The notes beneath the pieces were generated by a model. It ran no database searches. It saw nothing but the letters and a program-made list of their open reading frames with translations, and was not told where the DNA came from. Source: UBA10347 sp905182135 (GTDB lineage: Bacteria; Actinomycetota; Acidimicrobiia; Acidimicrobiales; UBA10347). From it: a DNA stretch of 64,000 bases. Position numbers and translations under genes: made by a program. Location of the stretch: contig CAWUSE010000006.1 of the NCBI GenBank assembly GCA_963925805.1, positions 1 to 64,000 of the forward strand. Direction: 5' to 3'. Positions 55,554 through 63,636 of this stretch are shown here, in pieces (within the stretch, counting starts at the first letter, position 1; every line of letters begins with the position of its first letter).

Positions 55554-56929
55554 GAGTCGAGTGACCTTTCGTAGGCCACGATGGCCTGGATCTGTTCTGG
55601 AGTCAGAATCCCATCGCGAGCGATGATTTCGCCATCATGTGCTTCGAGCGAGATAACGTTGGTGCCTGCGCAGTGACCGGTAATCCGGTCGAGCTCAATA
55701 CGAGGGACGACGCCAACAGCATCGCTCTCGGCCCAGCACTTCCCAAAGCCCGGCATCTGACCACCGCCATCGCCCTGGCCGTAGACCCCGTAGGCAATAC
55801 CGTTTTCGCTGCCGCTGAAGATGAACGCTTCCATCTCTACCGACGTTTCAAACTGGTCTCGCACGCCCAGCAGGCTCGGTCCAAAGCCACCGCCGCCATT
55901 GAGAACCGGATCGATGAGCGGGTTGTCGGGGTAGTCGTTGGCCTTGTAGCTATAACCAGCGCTGTGGCAACGGGCGCACCCGTAGGCACCACCAGCGGCT
56001 GGGTTGTTAAACAACAATTCACCTTCGAGCAGTTGATCCGATTCTGATGCCAGCAGGATCGAATCTGCCAGTGAAGATAATTCGTTCGCAAGGTCCTTCT
56101 TGACCGCAGTCAATACGATGATCTCAGCCGCCAGGTTTGATGCCTCGCCAGAGTCGGAGTCCATCTCAGCCAGGTCGTCTTCGAGGTCTTGAATCTGGGC
56201 GGTTAACCGCAACTGCTCACTGTAAATAGCTGCATTGTCTTGGCGGGCCTTAAATAGCGCTGCACCAGCAAGCCCAGAGTCAACGCCCTTAGCAATCTCC
56301 TCGGGCGACTTCTGTTCGGCCGATAGATAGGCGATGACCTTGTCGATCTGCTGGACAGTCATTGCGCCACCACCAGGGGCGCCCCATGCAGGCATGGGCG
56401 AATTTTGTCGCCCGTAGTTCAATACGTACTTGAGCTCGTCATAGCTGAAGCGATCGAGCACCGCTCCCAAGGAAGGAGCGGTCCATTGGACGCGTTCAAC
56501 GAAGACACCGTTGGTGTCTACCAGGCTGAAGTCCGCAGCAATACCGCCGTCGCCGTTGGCTGAACCGTGGCATTGGGCGCAGTTTGCCTCGTACAACTCG
56601 CCACCTTGAGCGACCGATTGGGTATCGGTAAAATCGACCAAACCCTCTTGGCGCCCTGGCTCGCCCAGCCAGTAAAGCGGCAGAGCAAGGGCGATGATGG
56701 TCAATGTAACCAATCCGCCGGTTAGCGAAAGATCGAGACGCTTCGTCTCCATCTCCTCGTCGGACATAGCTTCTTTTCGGTTAGCTGCAAGCTCGACCTC
56801 GGCACCCGTCTCATGACGACCTTCGAGCCAGTTAAACAGCCAATAAACAGCCATTGCCAACAGGACGATGCCTGTTATGACGTAGCCGATTTGGCGCTGT
56901 GTCGATGCAGCGATCACAGGATTATCCAT
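55550..56929 (-). CDS. Membrane-anchored diheme cytochrome c of the bc-type complex
   Basis: The 459-residue protein has two N-terminal helices (about 14-32 and 68-87). The first heme site is C117-A-Q-C-H121 with a likely Met179 ligand in MPAWG. The second is C318-A-R-C-H322 with a likely Met392 in QMPGFG. A predicted coiled coil (about 236-290) separates the two heme domains. It takes the place of QcrC or cytochrome c1, but actinobacterial QcrC has one helix and adjacent c domains, so the build is different. It lies 56 bases after the Rieske gene. Confidence 0.92.
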   Translation of the reverse strand: MDNPVIAASTQRQIGYVITGIVLLAMAVYWLFNWLEGRHETGAEVELAANRKEAMSDEEMETKRLDLSLTGGLVTLTIIALALPLYWLGEPGRQEGLVDFTDTQSVAQGGELYEANCAQCHGSANGDGGIAADFSLVDTNGVFVERVQWTAPSLGAVLDRFSYDELKYVLNYGRQNSPMPAWGAPGGGAMTVQQIDKVIAYLSAEQKSPEEIAKGVDSGLAGAALFKARQDNAAIYSEQLRLTAQIQDLEDDLAEMDSDSGEASNLAAEIIVLTAVKKDLANELSSLADSILLASESDQLLEGELLFNNPAAGGAYGCARCHSAGYSYKANDYPDNPLIDPVLNGGGGFGPSLLGVRDQFETSVEMEAFIFSGSENGIAYGVYGQGDGGGQMPGFGKCWAESDAVGVVPRIELDRITGHCAGTNVISLEAHDGEIIARDGILTPEQIQAIVAYERSLDS

Positions 56930-56985
56930 GGGTTTCGTTCGTTACTTCTCTGTCGATCAATGCGGTGCTACTTAGTGATACGTCG

Positions 56986-57876
56986 TTAGTGACTGGCTTC
57001 GCCGATGCAATTCGGCCCTTCGGCCTCTTGCCCGGTTGTATTCGTGCCGATTGCCGGACCTTGAATGACTTCGGCAGTCTTGACGATCAACTCGCCGCCG
57101 CCCGTTATTTCTACTGCGAAGCGATCCATACCGCGTGGCGCTGGGCCACCACGCTTCTCGCCAACGCGATTGTACTTGGAGCCGTGGCACGGACACTCGA
57201 ACCACTGTGAGGTGGCACAGCTCGGAACACGACAACCCAGATGCGGGCACTTTTGAAACAGTGCAACAACGCCTACTTCCATGCCAGCGAGCTCAGCGGC
57301 GGAGTAGACGCTACGGGCACGTTCAATAGCACCGACTGGGTATTCGGTCAGCCATGCACGGCCTTCGGGGCGGTACAAAAAGCCGCCACTATCGCGAATA
57401 CCTTGCACGATGTCGGTCACTTTGCCCATGTTGATGGGAGCTCCGAAGCCGGTAATAAACGGTGGCCAGAGGAAAGCCAACAAGCTGGCGCCGAAGCCAC
57501 CCAAACCAAGAGTGAAGCTGCCAATAATGGAACGGTTCAAGAACTGACGACGGGCAACACCGGTCTGTTCGGGATCTGGGGCAACCCATTCGGTTAGTTC
57601 AGACGCAGAGGCCGGAACAAGAGCCTGGCCTTCGCGGCGGGCAAGGACGGCCGAGCGTTCGATTTCTTTACCGGTCGAGACAGCGACACTTTCGTTGTCG
57701 CCAGCATCCACGGAAACAGCAGTTTCGGTGATCGTGACGGTGCCGCGGTCGCGGGACAGGGTCTCTCGCGACAGCCGCCCGGTTGCGGAATCTGCGTCGC
57801 TACTACGAAGCGTCGCAACAACGGTGACCGCAGCAAACACAACAAGTGCTGCAATTACGATCAGGGCGATAGTCAT
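56986..57876 (-). CDS. qcrA: Rieske iron-sulfur protein of the bc-type complex
   Basis: The 296-residue protein has an N-terminal helix (3-23), a polar linker, an RR motif (109-110, ARRQFLNRS) before a second helix (about 115-138), then the Rieske domain. Cluster ligands are Cys210 and His212 (CPHLGC) and Cys228 and His231 (CPCHGS); Cys215 and Cys230 form the usual disulfide. It passes electrons from quinol to cytochrome c. The RR motif suggests Tat-linked insertion, as for other actinobacterial Rieske proteins. Confidence 0.95.
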   Translation of the reverse strand: MTIALIVIAALVVFAAVTVVATLRSSDADSATGRLSRETLSRDRGTVTITETAVSVDAGDNESVAVSTGKEIERSAVLARREGQALVPASASELTEWVAPDPEQTGVARRQFLNRSIIGSFTLGLGGFGASLLAFLWPPFITGFGAPINMGKVTDIVQGIRDSGGFLYRPEGRAWLTEYPVGAIERARSVYSAAELAGMEVGVVALFQKCPHLGCRVPSCATSQWFECPCHGSKYNRVGEKRGGPAPRGMDRFAVEITGGGELIVKTAEVIQGPAIGTNTTGQEAEGPNCIGEASH

Positions 57877-57958
57877 GGCTGGCCTTTCTTAACTCTTTTG
57901 GGGGGCTGTGGCACGGACGGTAGAACGAGAGGGGTGATCTAGCTAGATCGGTTTCGGC

Positions 57959-58732
57959 TTAAAGCTCGAAGAACAATCCGGCTTCCCAAGGGAAGACGAA
58001 GTTGAAGCCAGGGCCTCGGAAGAATGAGCCAATCATGACGAGCACAGTCCAGAACATCAGGTGAACAGTCATGATTGAGATAGCAAACTTGCGCTTCTCT
58101 GGTTTATTGGACGGGTTCTTGTCGAGGAATGGTGCCAAGATAAGCAAGATCAGGGCGAAACCAGGCAAGGTCACTCCAGCGACCATGGGGTGGAACATGG
58201 TGAGCAGTTCCTGAAGGCCCAAGAAGTACCACGGGGCTTTGGAAGGGTTCGGCGTTGCGTTGAAATCAGCCAATTCAAGTAGCGGCGCATTCACGAAGAT
58301 CGAGAAGATCAGGGTGAAGGCAGTGCACGCGAGTGCGGCTACGAATTCGGCCACAAGCAGGTGGGGCCATACATGCACCTTGTCGACCGGCGCCGACTTT
58401 ACGTCTTGAATCGAGCCTGACTTAACGACGGTCAGCAAACGTTGGGTATGCCCGCCAGGACCCGTCGGTGCGTTTGGCGCAGCCGTGGCGATAGCGCCAC
58501 CACTTGCGGCAGCAGCGGTGACTGGCACAGCGGCCTCGACGGCGGTGCCCGCTGCTTGGCTGCGAGCAGCTTTCGCGCGATCGAGCAGGTGTTGAGGAAT
58601 CTTAGATGCCGCAGCAGCCTGTTCTGGTGTCGATTCGACAGCGGCTGCGGGTGCCGCGTCGCCACTTGCTGCGGCGGCGCGTTCCTTGGCTTCTTTGGCT
58701 CGTTTGAGGAGATGCTCTGGAATTTCAGTCAT
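57959..58732 (-). CDS. Cytochrome b C-terminal half (subunit IV-like) with IPEHLLKR N-terminal repeats
   Basis: The 257-residue protein ends in three helices. The NPSKAPWYFLGLQELL segment (about 162-176) holds the PEWY-equivalent APWY of the quinol-oxidation site, as in b6f subunit IV. The N-terminal 115 residues are Ala-rich, soluble and unusual: IPEHLLKRAKEAK (4-16) is repeated as IPQHLLDRAKAAR (45-57). The same motif starts the monoheme cytochrome c at 60954. The gene lies 15 bases after the b6-like gene. Confidence 0.92.
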   Translation of the reverse strand: MTEIPEHLLKRAKEAKERAAAASGDAAPAAAVESTPEQAAAASKIPQHLLDRAKAARSQAAGTAVEAAVPVTAAAASGGAIATAAPNAPTGPGGHTQRLLTVVKSGSIQDVKSAPVDKVHVWPHLLVAEFVAALACTAFTLIFSIFVNAPLLELADFNATPNPSKAPWYFLGLQELLTMFHPMVAGVTLPGFALILLILAPFLDKNPSNKPEKRKFAISIMTVHLMFWTVLVMIGSFFRGPGFNFVFPWEAGLFFEL

Positions 58733-58747
58733 GTGTTTACCTTCCTG

Positions 58748-59527
58748 CTAGAGCGGACCGGAGATGCCGCCGTCTTTGCGGACTCGCCAGAAGTGAATAG
58801 CCATCATGATGACGGTAACGAACGGAAGCAGGAGGACGTGCAGTACGTACCAGCGCAACAACGTGTCGCTGCCGATCTCTACGCCCCCGAGAAGAACGAA
58901 TCTGACCTGATTGCCGAAGACGGGTGTGAAGCCCATCATGTTGGTACCCACGGTCACCGCCCAAAGTGCGAGCTGGTCCCACGGCAAGAGGTAGCCGGTG
59001 AAGGACAAGAGAAGCGTCAGTGTGAGCAAGATCACGCCGATTACCCAGTTGAACTCACGAGGCGACTTGTATGCACCGTGGTAGAACACGCGAGCCATAT
59101 GCAAGAACACAGAGAGCACCATGAGGTGGGCGCCCCATCTATGCATATTTCTTACAAGTAGGCCGAACGTGACCGCCGAACGCAACGTTTCCATATCGGC
59201 GTAGGCCGCCGAGGCAGTTGGCCGATAGAAGAACATCAAGAAGATGCCCGTGACGGTAAGCAAGATGAACAAAAAGAAGCTCAACCCGCCCAGGCACAGC
59301 GTGTAGCTGACCTTGACGGCATGGCGCTTTACCTTGACTGGATGCAGGTGGTATAGCACCGAGTTCATGATCACATAGCTGCGGTTACGCGGACTGTCCG
59401 TGTAACCCTTGCGAAAGATAGATCCGGGGCGGAAAATTGAATTCCACGCCTGCGAACCCTGCGTCTTATCGGCGAGATCGCTGACGGCCTGCTTGACCTG
59501 ATCTGCAGATGGCGGTTTTGGTGCCAC
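58748..59527 (-). CDS. Cytochrome b N-terminal half (b6-like)
   Basis: The 259-residue protein has four helices and the two heme pairs His129/His143 and His230/His245. The second pair is 15 apart, the b6f-type spacing, against 14 in mitochondrial bc1. The GYLLPWDQLALWAVTVGTNMMG segment forms part of the quinol site. Most Actinobacteria carry one long QcrB; here it is split into this gene and the one at 57959. Confidence 0.95.
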   Translation of the reverse strand: MAPKPPSADQVKQAVSDLADKTQGSQAWNSIFRPGSIFRKGYTDSPRNRSYVIMNSVLYHLHPVKVKRHAVKVSYTLCLGGLSFFLFILLTVTGIFLMFFYRPTASAAYADMETLRSAVTFGLLVRNMHRWGAHLMVLSVFLHMARVFYHGAYKSPREFNWVIGVILLTLTLLLSFTGYLLPWDQLALWAVTVGTNMMGFTPVFGNQVRFVLLGGVEIGSDTLLRWYVLHVLLLPFVTVIMMAIHFWRVRKDGGISGPL

Positions 59528-59592
59528 TCGCTTGGTCTCCTGTTAGTGCTTTGGTTCTGGGGGCGGTGTATCTGAAAAGGTGATGAAATGCA

Positions 59593-59622
59593 TTTTATAT
59601 CTGCGCGTTTTATATCTGCGTG
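59593..59622. repeat. 15-bp direct repeat between ferredoxin and cytochrome b genes
   Basis: Two adjacent copies of ttttatatctgcg(c/t)g (59593-59607 and 59608-59622) differ at one base. They lie between the ferredoxin stop and the cytochrome b start, in a 101-base gap. Confidence 0.85.
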
Positions 59623-59628
59623 GTGTAG

Positions 59629-60045
59629 CTATGCGAGACGCATCCCATAGCCATAGCCATGGGTACTCGTGCGCTGATGCTGGTCGCCGGCGGCGGCGGG
59701 GTCGCCAAGCTTGCCCAAAATAATGACGCCGGTGGGGCAACGATCGACGCAAAGAGCACAGCGGGTGCAGACATCGTCATCGATGGTGAATATCACGTGG
59801 TCGTTGGGGTCTTCACCCGGTAGTTCGGTCCCAATCGCGCCTTCAATGGCGTCGGGGGTAACCATATGGATGCACTTCCACGGACAAATATCGACGCAAC
59901 CTTCACAGGTGATGCATTCGCTCTGATCAATGTGGATGAACTGTTTTGGTTTGACGGCCTGGGACAACCATGCAGCGTCGACTTCTTGCAGAACATAATC
60001 GGTGCGGAATTCGGGAAGTGGTGGATTCGCGTCGAGAACACCCAT
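59629..60045 (-). CDS. 2x[4Fe-4S] ferredoxin within the bc-type operon
   Basis: The 138-residue protein has two cluster motifs: Cys44, 47, 50 and 54 (CITCEGCVDICP) and Cys93, 96, 99 and 103 (CTRCALCVDRCP). A long N-terminal stretch and a 40-residue insert between them make it larger than small clostridial ferredoxins. The absence of membrane helices points to the cytosolic face. bc1 and b6f operons do not normally encode a ferredoxin. The start shares one base with the stop of the 4-TM gene. Confidence 0.92.
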   Translation of the reverse strand: MGVLDANPPLPEFRTDYVLQEVDAAWLSQAVKPKQFIHIDQSECITCEGCVDICPWKCIHMVTPDAIEGAIGTELPGEDPNDHVIFTIDDDVCTRCALCVDRCPTGVIILGKLGDPAAAGDQHQRTSTHGYGYGMRLA

Positions 60046-60656
60046 TAGACACCGACCTTGATTCCGGCAGCTTTGTCGGCTTCCTTAATAATGGGTCGAC
60101 CATAGCGGCTCTGTTCCTCTAGCTCAGGAGCAGCGATGGTGTCGCCTCGCTTTTGCCACATGACGAACACGGCAACGTTGGCGACGAGGCCAACGCCGTA
60201 GACGGCAACAGCAAGGAGGTCTTTAAGCGTGGCGTAGCTGAGATCAAAAGGCAGCGCCCATTCGAGAATTCCCTGGCTGGAATCCCATGGTGTACGGAAC
60301 CCGATCAGGAAGGCGTCAGAGCGCCAATTCAGTTCTGCTTCTGCAAAGGTGAGAAACTGGTGTGGCACGGTGCCATAAATCCAGAATAGGACGAAGAATA
60401 CGTAGACAGCGCCGATCATCGATTCGCCCCAGGTAGCCACCTTGTCGGCCGGGCGAGTCTTCATCAAGTGAAAGACAGGGATCAGCAGCAACATCGAAAT
60501 GACCCATGACATGACGAACGCGACATTCAAGTACGGCGCTTGTTGACCATCAGTGGTTAAACCAACCCATATGGCAATCAATGCAAAAAGGCCGACGGTT
60601 GTACCAATCAGTACCATCCAGAACTTGGTGATTGCACCGTCGATATACCGTTTCAC
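60045..60656 (-). CDS. Four-helix membrane protein heading the bc-type operon
   Basis: The 203-residue protein has four helices (about 13-31, 44-61, 80-97 and 145-165). A conserved-looking loop after helix 3 (YGTVPHQFLTFAEAELNWRSD) carries the only two extracellular or membrane-edge His/Glu groups that could bind a cofactor. The C-terminal tail is polar. I recognise no family. Its direct coupling to the ferredoxin gene suggests it anchors that ferredoxin to the membrane complex; that is inference. Confidence 0.85.
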   Translation of the reverse strand: MKRYIDGAITKFWMVLIGTTVGLFALIAIWVGLTTDGQQAPYLNVAFVMSWVISMLLLIPVFHLMKTRPADKVATWGESMIGAVYVFFVLFWIYGTVPHQFLTFAEAELNWRSDAFLIGFRTPWDSSQGILEWALPFDLSYATLKDLLAVAVYGVGLVANVAVFVMWQKRGDTIAAPELEEQSRYGRPIIKEADKAAGIKVGV

Positions 60657-60953
60657 TGTTCCTCGATACTAAGCCGATTGTCGGGGCGGGAGCCGCTCGT
60701 GAAGGTTCTCACAAGCGAAGTGTACAAAGCGCGGACCAGCACGGACGGGTCCACGCAGACTGTTTATCAGTGACACTTCCCACACACCAAGTATTTGGCC
60801 GCATTTGTTGCAGAAATTTCGACAAGATTTCTTAGCTTTGTAGGCCCGAGAGTTGTTGGTTGTTCGTCGCGTCGGTCTACAGTCAAAGTCGGCGCGGAAT
60901 CGCGCCTTGTTTTCTGTTTCAGAAGTCAGCAGTTTGACGCAGTTGGAGCCACG
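60657..60953. promoter_or_regulatory. Divergent intergenic region between the bc-type operon and cytochrome c
   Basis: This 297-base stretch separates the minus-strand respiratory run from the plus-strand monoheme cytochrome c gene, so it must hold both promoters. I see no confident -35/-10 pair and no clear operator. The GGAG before the TTG at 60954 is the ribosome binding site of cytochrome c. Confidence 0.5.
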
Positions 60954-61766
60954 TTGACCGAAATTCCCGAGCATCTGCTCAAACGATCCCGAGATGCCAA
61001 GCGAGCGCTTGGCCTTGATGTTCCTGCCGAAGCCGGAGCCGCTCCCGCTGAGGCCTCGGCCCAGTCGGCAAACGCGCCAGCTGTTGCCGCCCCAACGACA
61101 GGAGCCCCCGTACCTATTCCGGCGAGTGAGCCACCTCCGCCTGAACCACCCAAGTCTGAATGGGTAGCGAACGCCGAGAGTCGCAAGAAGATCCCTTACT
61201 GGGTTATGCCCGTGCTGCTATTTCTTCCGGTCTGGCTAATCATGTACGTCGGCACGCTCGAGGAACCCACCCGCTCCGAGGGCGTGCTCTACGAAGGCGG
61301 CGAGGTCTACGCCGAGAACTGCGCCTCATGCCATGGTGCAGCCGGCGGCGGCGGCGTTGGCCCCGCATTCAACAACGGTGCAGTAATCGAGACCTTCAGC
61401 AATTTCGAAGATCAGGTTGCGTGGATCGTGCACGGCACGCAGGGATATCTTGATGCCGGTCGCGAAACCTATGGCGATACTGAACGTGCTCTGGGCGGGT
61501 CCGGCGCCAACATGCCGAACTTTGGTGAACCCCTCGAAGCAGCCGAAATCTTGTGGGCGACCTTCTATGAGCGCATAGAGCTCAGCGGCCACGGAGAAGA
61601 CCTTGCATTCGCAGAAGCACTCTTCGCTGCATATGACCACGGCGAGCTTGAGCTCCCTGAACACTTCGCTGAAGGCATCGATGGCGACTTCGAAGCCGAG
61701 ATCGAAGAACTCCTTGCCGGCATTCGAGCCGAACTCACCGAGAGCGAAGAAGTCGCTGCAGGCTGA
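60954..61766 (+). CDS. Membrane-anchored monoheme cytochrome c with IPEHLLKR N-terminus
   Basis: The 270-residue protein starts at TTG 60954, supported by a GGAG upstream and by the N-terminus TEIPEHLLKRSRDAKRALG. That matches the start of the cytochrome b C-half at 58732. A Pro/Ala-rich linker, one helix (about 82-100) and a cytochrome c domain follow, with C123-A-S-C-H127 and a likely Met in NMPNFG. The helix places the heme outside. It is probably the electron acceptor of, or a subunit in, the bc-type complex. The longer upstream frame to 60795 is not supported. Confidence 0.9.
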   Translation: MTEIPEHLLKRSRDAKRALGLDVPAEAGAAPAEASAQSANAPAVAAPTTGAPVPIPASEPPPPEPPKSEWVANAESRKKIPYWVMPVLLFLPVWLIMYVGTLEEPTRSEGVLYEGGEVYAENCASCHGAAGGGGVGPAFNNGAVIETFSNFEDQVAWIVHGTQGYLDAGRETYGDTERALGGSGANMPNFGEPLEAAEILWATFYERIELSGHGEDLAFAEALFAAYDHGELELPEHFAEGIDGDFEAEIEELLAGIRAELTESEEVAAG

Positions 61767-61799
61767 CACGGCCAACCACTAGCTCGCTAGGGTCAACGC

Positions 61800-62948
61800 A
61801 TGCAGCTGCGTGGCAGAACCAATGGACTGATCCACTCACCTATTGGTGAAGCTTTTGCTTTATTGGCTGCACATAAGCCGACGCGCCCCCTACTCAATTT
61901 GTCACAGGCGGCGCCCAGCTTTCCGCCAGCTCCGGTCGTGGCCGACCGGATTGCAGCGGTGGCCTATGAGGAAGATGGCGCTCGCTATGTGCCGCAACAG
62001 GGACTTGAGCCCTTACGACAGGCGCTAGCCCAGGAACTCACCCAGCTATATCCGGGCCAGGTCGGCACCAACCAAGTTTTGATCACTGCCGGCTGCAACC
62101 AAGCTTTTTGTGTTGTTGCGTCCGCCATGACTAACCCCGGTGACAATCTGATCGTCGCGCTCCCCTACTACTTCAACCATGATATGTGGCTCGAGGTTGA
62201 AGGGATCCAACGTCGCTACGTGCATCCAGCATTAGACATGATGCCAACCGTCGCCGACGCTGAAGCACTCATAGACGACCGGACACGCGCCATCGTCCTT
62301 GTCTCGCCTGGCAATCCCAGCGGCGTGACGTTGCCGCCCGAACGCCTCGCAGCGTTCTACGACCTCTGTGCAGCGCGCGGTATAGCGCTGATCCTCGATG
62401 AGACCTACCGTTCCTATCGCAGCACAGATGCTGCCGCCCATGATCTGTACGACCGCAGCGACTGGACTGACCACCTGATCACCCTGCACAGCTTCTCAAA
62501 AGACCTAGCGATCCCTGGTTATCGGGTTGGCGCCGTTGTTGGTGCCCCTAGCGCGTTAGCTGAGGCGATGAAGCTTGTGGATTGTGTAGCAATCTGCGCG
62601 CCGCGAATTGGCCAAGAGGCAGCCTTGGCAGGCCTGCTGCACGCCACCGAGTGGCGGACCGAGCAGGCGGCCCGCATCGGCGAACGCCACAAACAATTTC
62701 AAATGGTCATGGCCCCATCACCAGGTGGCTACGAACTCCTTAGCAGTGGGGCGTATTTTGGCTGGGTTCGCCACCCTCATGATCTAGTTGGTTCGCTAGA
62801 CGTCGTCGCCGACCTGCTAGATCAGAAAGACATCCTGGTCATCCCAGGCACTGCCTTCACTCCAACAGACGAACGCATGCTGCGACTGAGTTTCGCCAAT
62901 CTCAGCGAACCAGAAATCTACGAACTAGCGGTTCGCCTCGCGGAGTAA
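61800..62948 (+). CDS. Class I/II PLP-dependent aminotransferase
   Basis: The 382-residue fold-type I enzyme has the substrate segment VPQQGLEPLRQALAQEL, the GCNQAF motif, VSPGNPSG, the DETYRSY pair and the PLP Lys in HSFSKDLAIPGYR. It transfers amino groups between amino and keto acids; the substrate is not evident. It is convergent with the WhiB gene, with ten bases between their stops. Confidence 0.93.
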   Translation: MQLRGRTNGLIHSPIGEAFALLAAHKPTRPLLNLSQAAPSFPPAPVVADRIAAVAYEEDGARYVPQQGLEPLRQALAQELTQLYPGQVGTNQVLITAGCNQAFCVVASAMTNPGDNLIVALPYYFNHDMWLEVEGIQRRYVHPALDMMPTVADAEALIDDRTRAIVLVSPGNPSGVTLPPERLAAFYDLCAARGIALILDETYRSYRSTDAAAHDLYDRSDWTDHLITLHSFSKDLAIPGYRVGAVVGAPSALAEAMKLVDCVAICAPRIGQEAALAGLLHATEWRTEQAARIGERHKQFQMVMAPSPGGYELLSSGAYFGWVRHPHDLVGSLDVVADLLDQKDILVIPGTAFTPTDERMLRLSFANLSEPEIYELAVRLAE

Positions 62949-62958
62949 ATGCTCCGGC

Positions 62959-63378
62959 TCAGGCCGACAGCGGCGGGTGCCGCTGAGCATCTTGGGCCGC
63001 TCGAACGATTGCCTTGCGGTGCGGGAACATCGGAGGGTAGCCAGCAGCGGCCCTTTCTTCATCGTTCTCACCACCCCACATTCCGTGTTCTCGCCCAGCA
63101 CGACCCGCAAGCTTGCACATGTCTTTTGCGCTGCATTGGTTGCAGTAAGAGCGTGCCGTAGCTTCACGTTTTCCTCGGCGGACCCGCCGCTCACCCGGCG
63201 GAGCGAAGAACAACGACGTTCGCCCGCTGCAAGGGAATGACCGCTCGCTGCTGTAGAGGCCCGAAAGCACTTCGGCGGCTTCAGGGCTTACAACGAGCGC
63301 AACAGGCTCCCGAGTCAACATCAGGCTGGGGTCGCACATTTCAGTATCGCTGTAGGAAGTATCTGGCGTGTCAAACAT
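62959..63378 (-). CDS. WhiB-family iron-sulfur transcriptional regulator
   Basis: The 139-residue protein has the four WhiB Cys (50, 79, 82 and 88), the REHGMWGG turn (97-103) and an ER pair after it. WhiB proteins bind a [4Fe-4S] cluster, are specific to Actinobacteria and their phages, and act through the main sigma factor. The N-terminal region of about 45 residues before the first Cys is acidic and longer than in small members. The insertion between Cys50 and Cys79 is also long and basic. The target is unknown. Confidence 0.92.
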   Translation of the reverse strand: MFDTPDTSYSDTEMCDPSLMLTREPVALVVSPEAAEVLSGLYSSERSFPCSGRTSLFFAPPGERRVRRGKREATARSYCNQCSAKDMCKLAGRAGREHGMWGGENDEERAAAGYPPMFPHRKAIVRAAQDAQRHPPLSA

Positions 63379-63636
63379 TTGGGGGGTCCTTAAGAAGAAA
63401 GGTGAACAGCGAGTCAGGCCGACGACGGTCGTCGAGCGTTAAACGTGTTCGGATCACTAATCTGTTGGCAAGATCTGCACATCATTTCCGTGATCCTTAG
63501 CTTGGCTACAGGCGAAGAGCCATGGTCGTACCAGAACCGTGCAAACGGCTTAGGAACGAGTGGCTTCTCATTTAGACCTTTGACATTCAGCCCCGCACTC
63601 AAACATCTTTTTGCCAGAAATCCTCTGAGCTAGGCC

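Noticed and set aside
63414..63602. 62-codon minus frame with a CRSC motif upstream of the WhiB gene
   Set aside because: No WhiB or zinc-finger spacing, and a competing plus frame covers the same bases; coding status undecidable.
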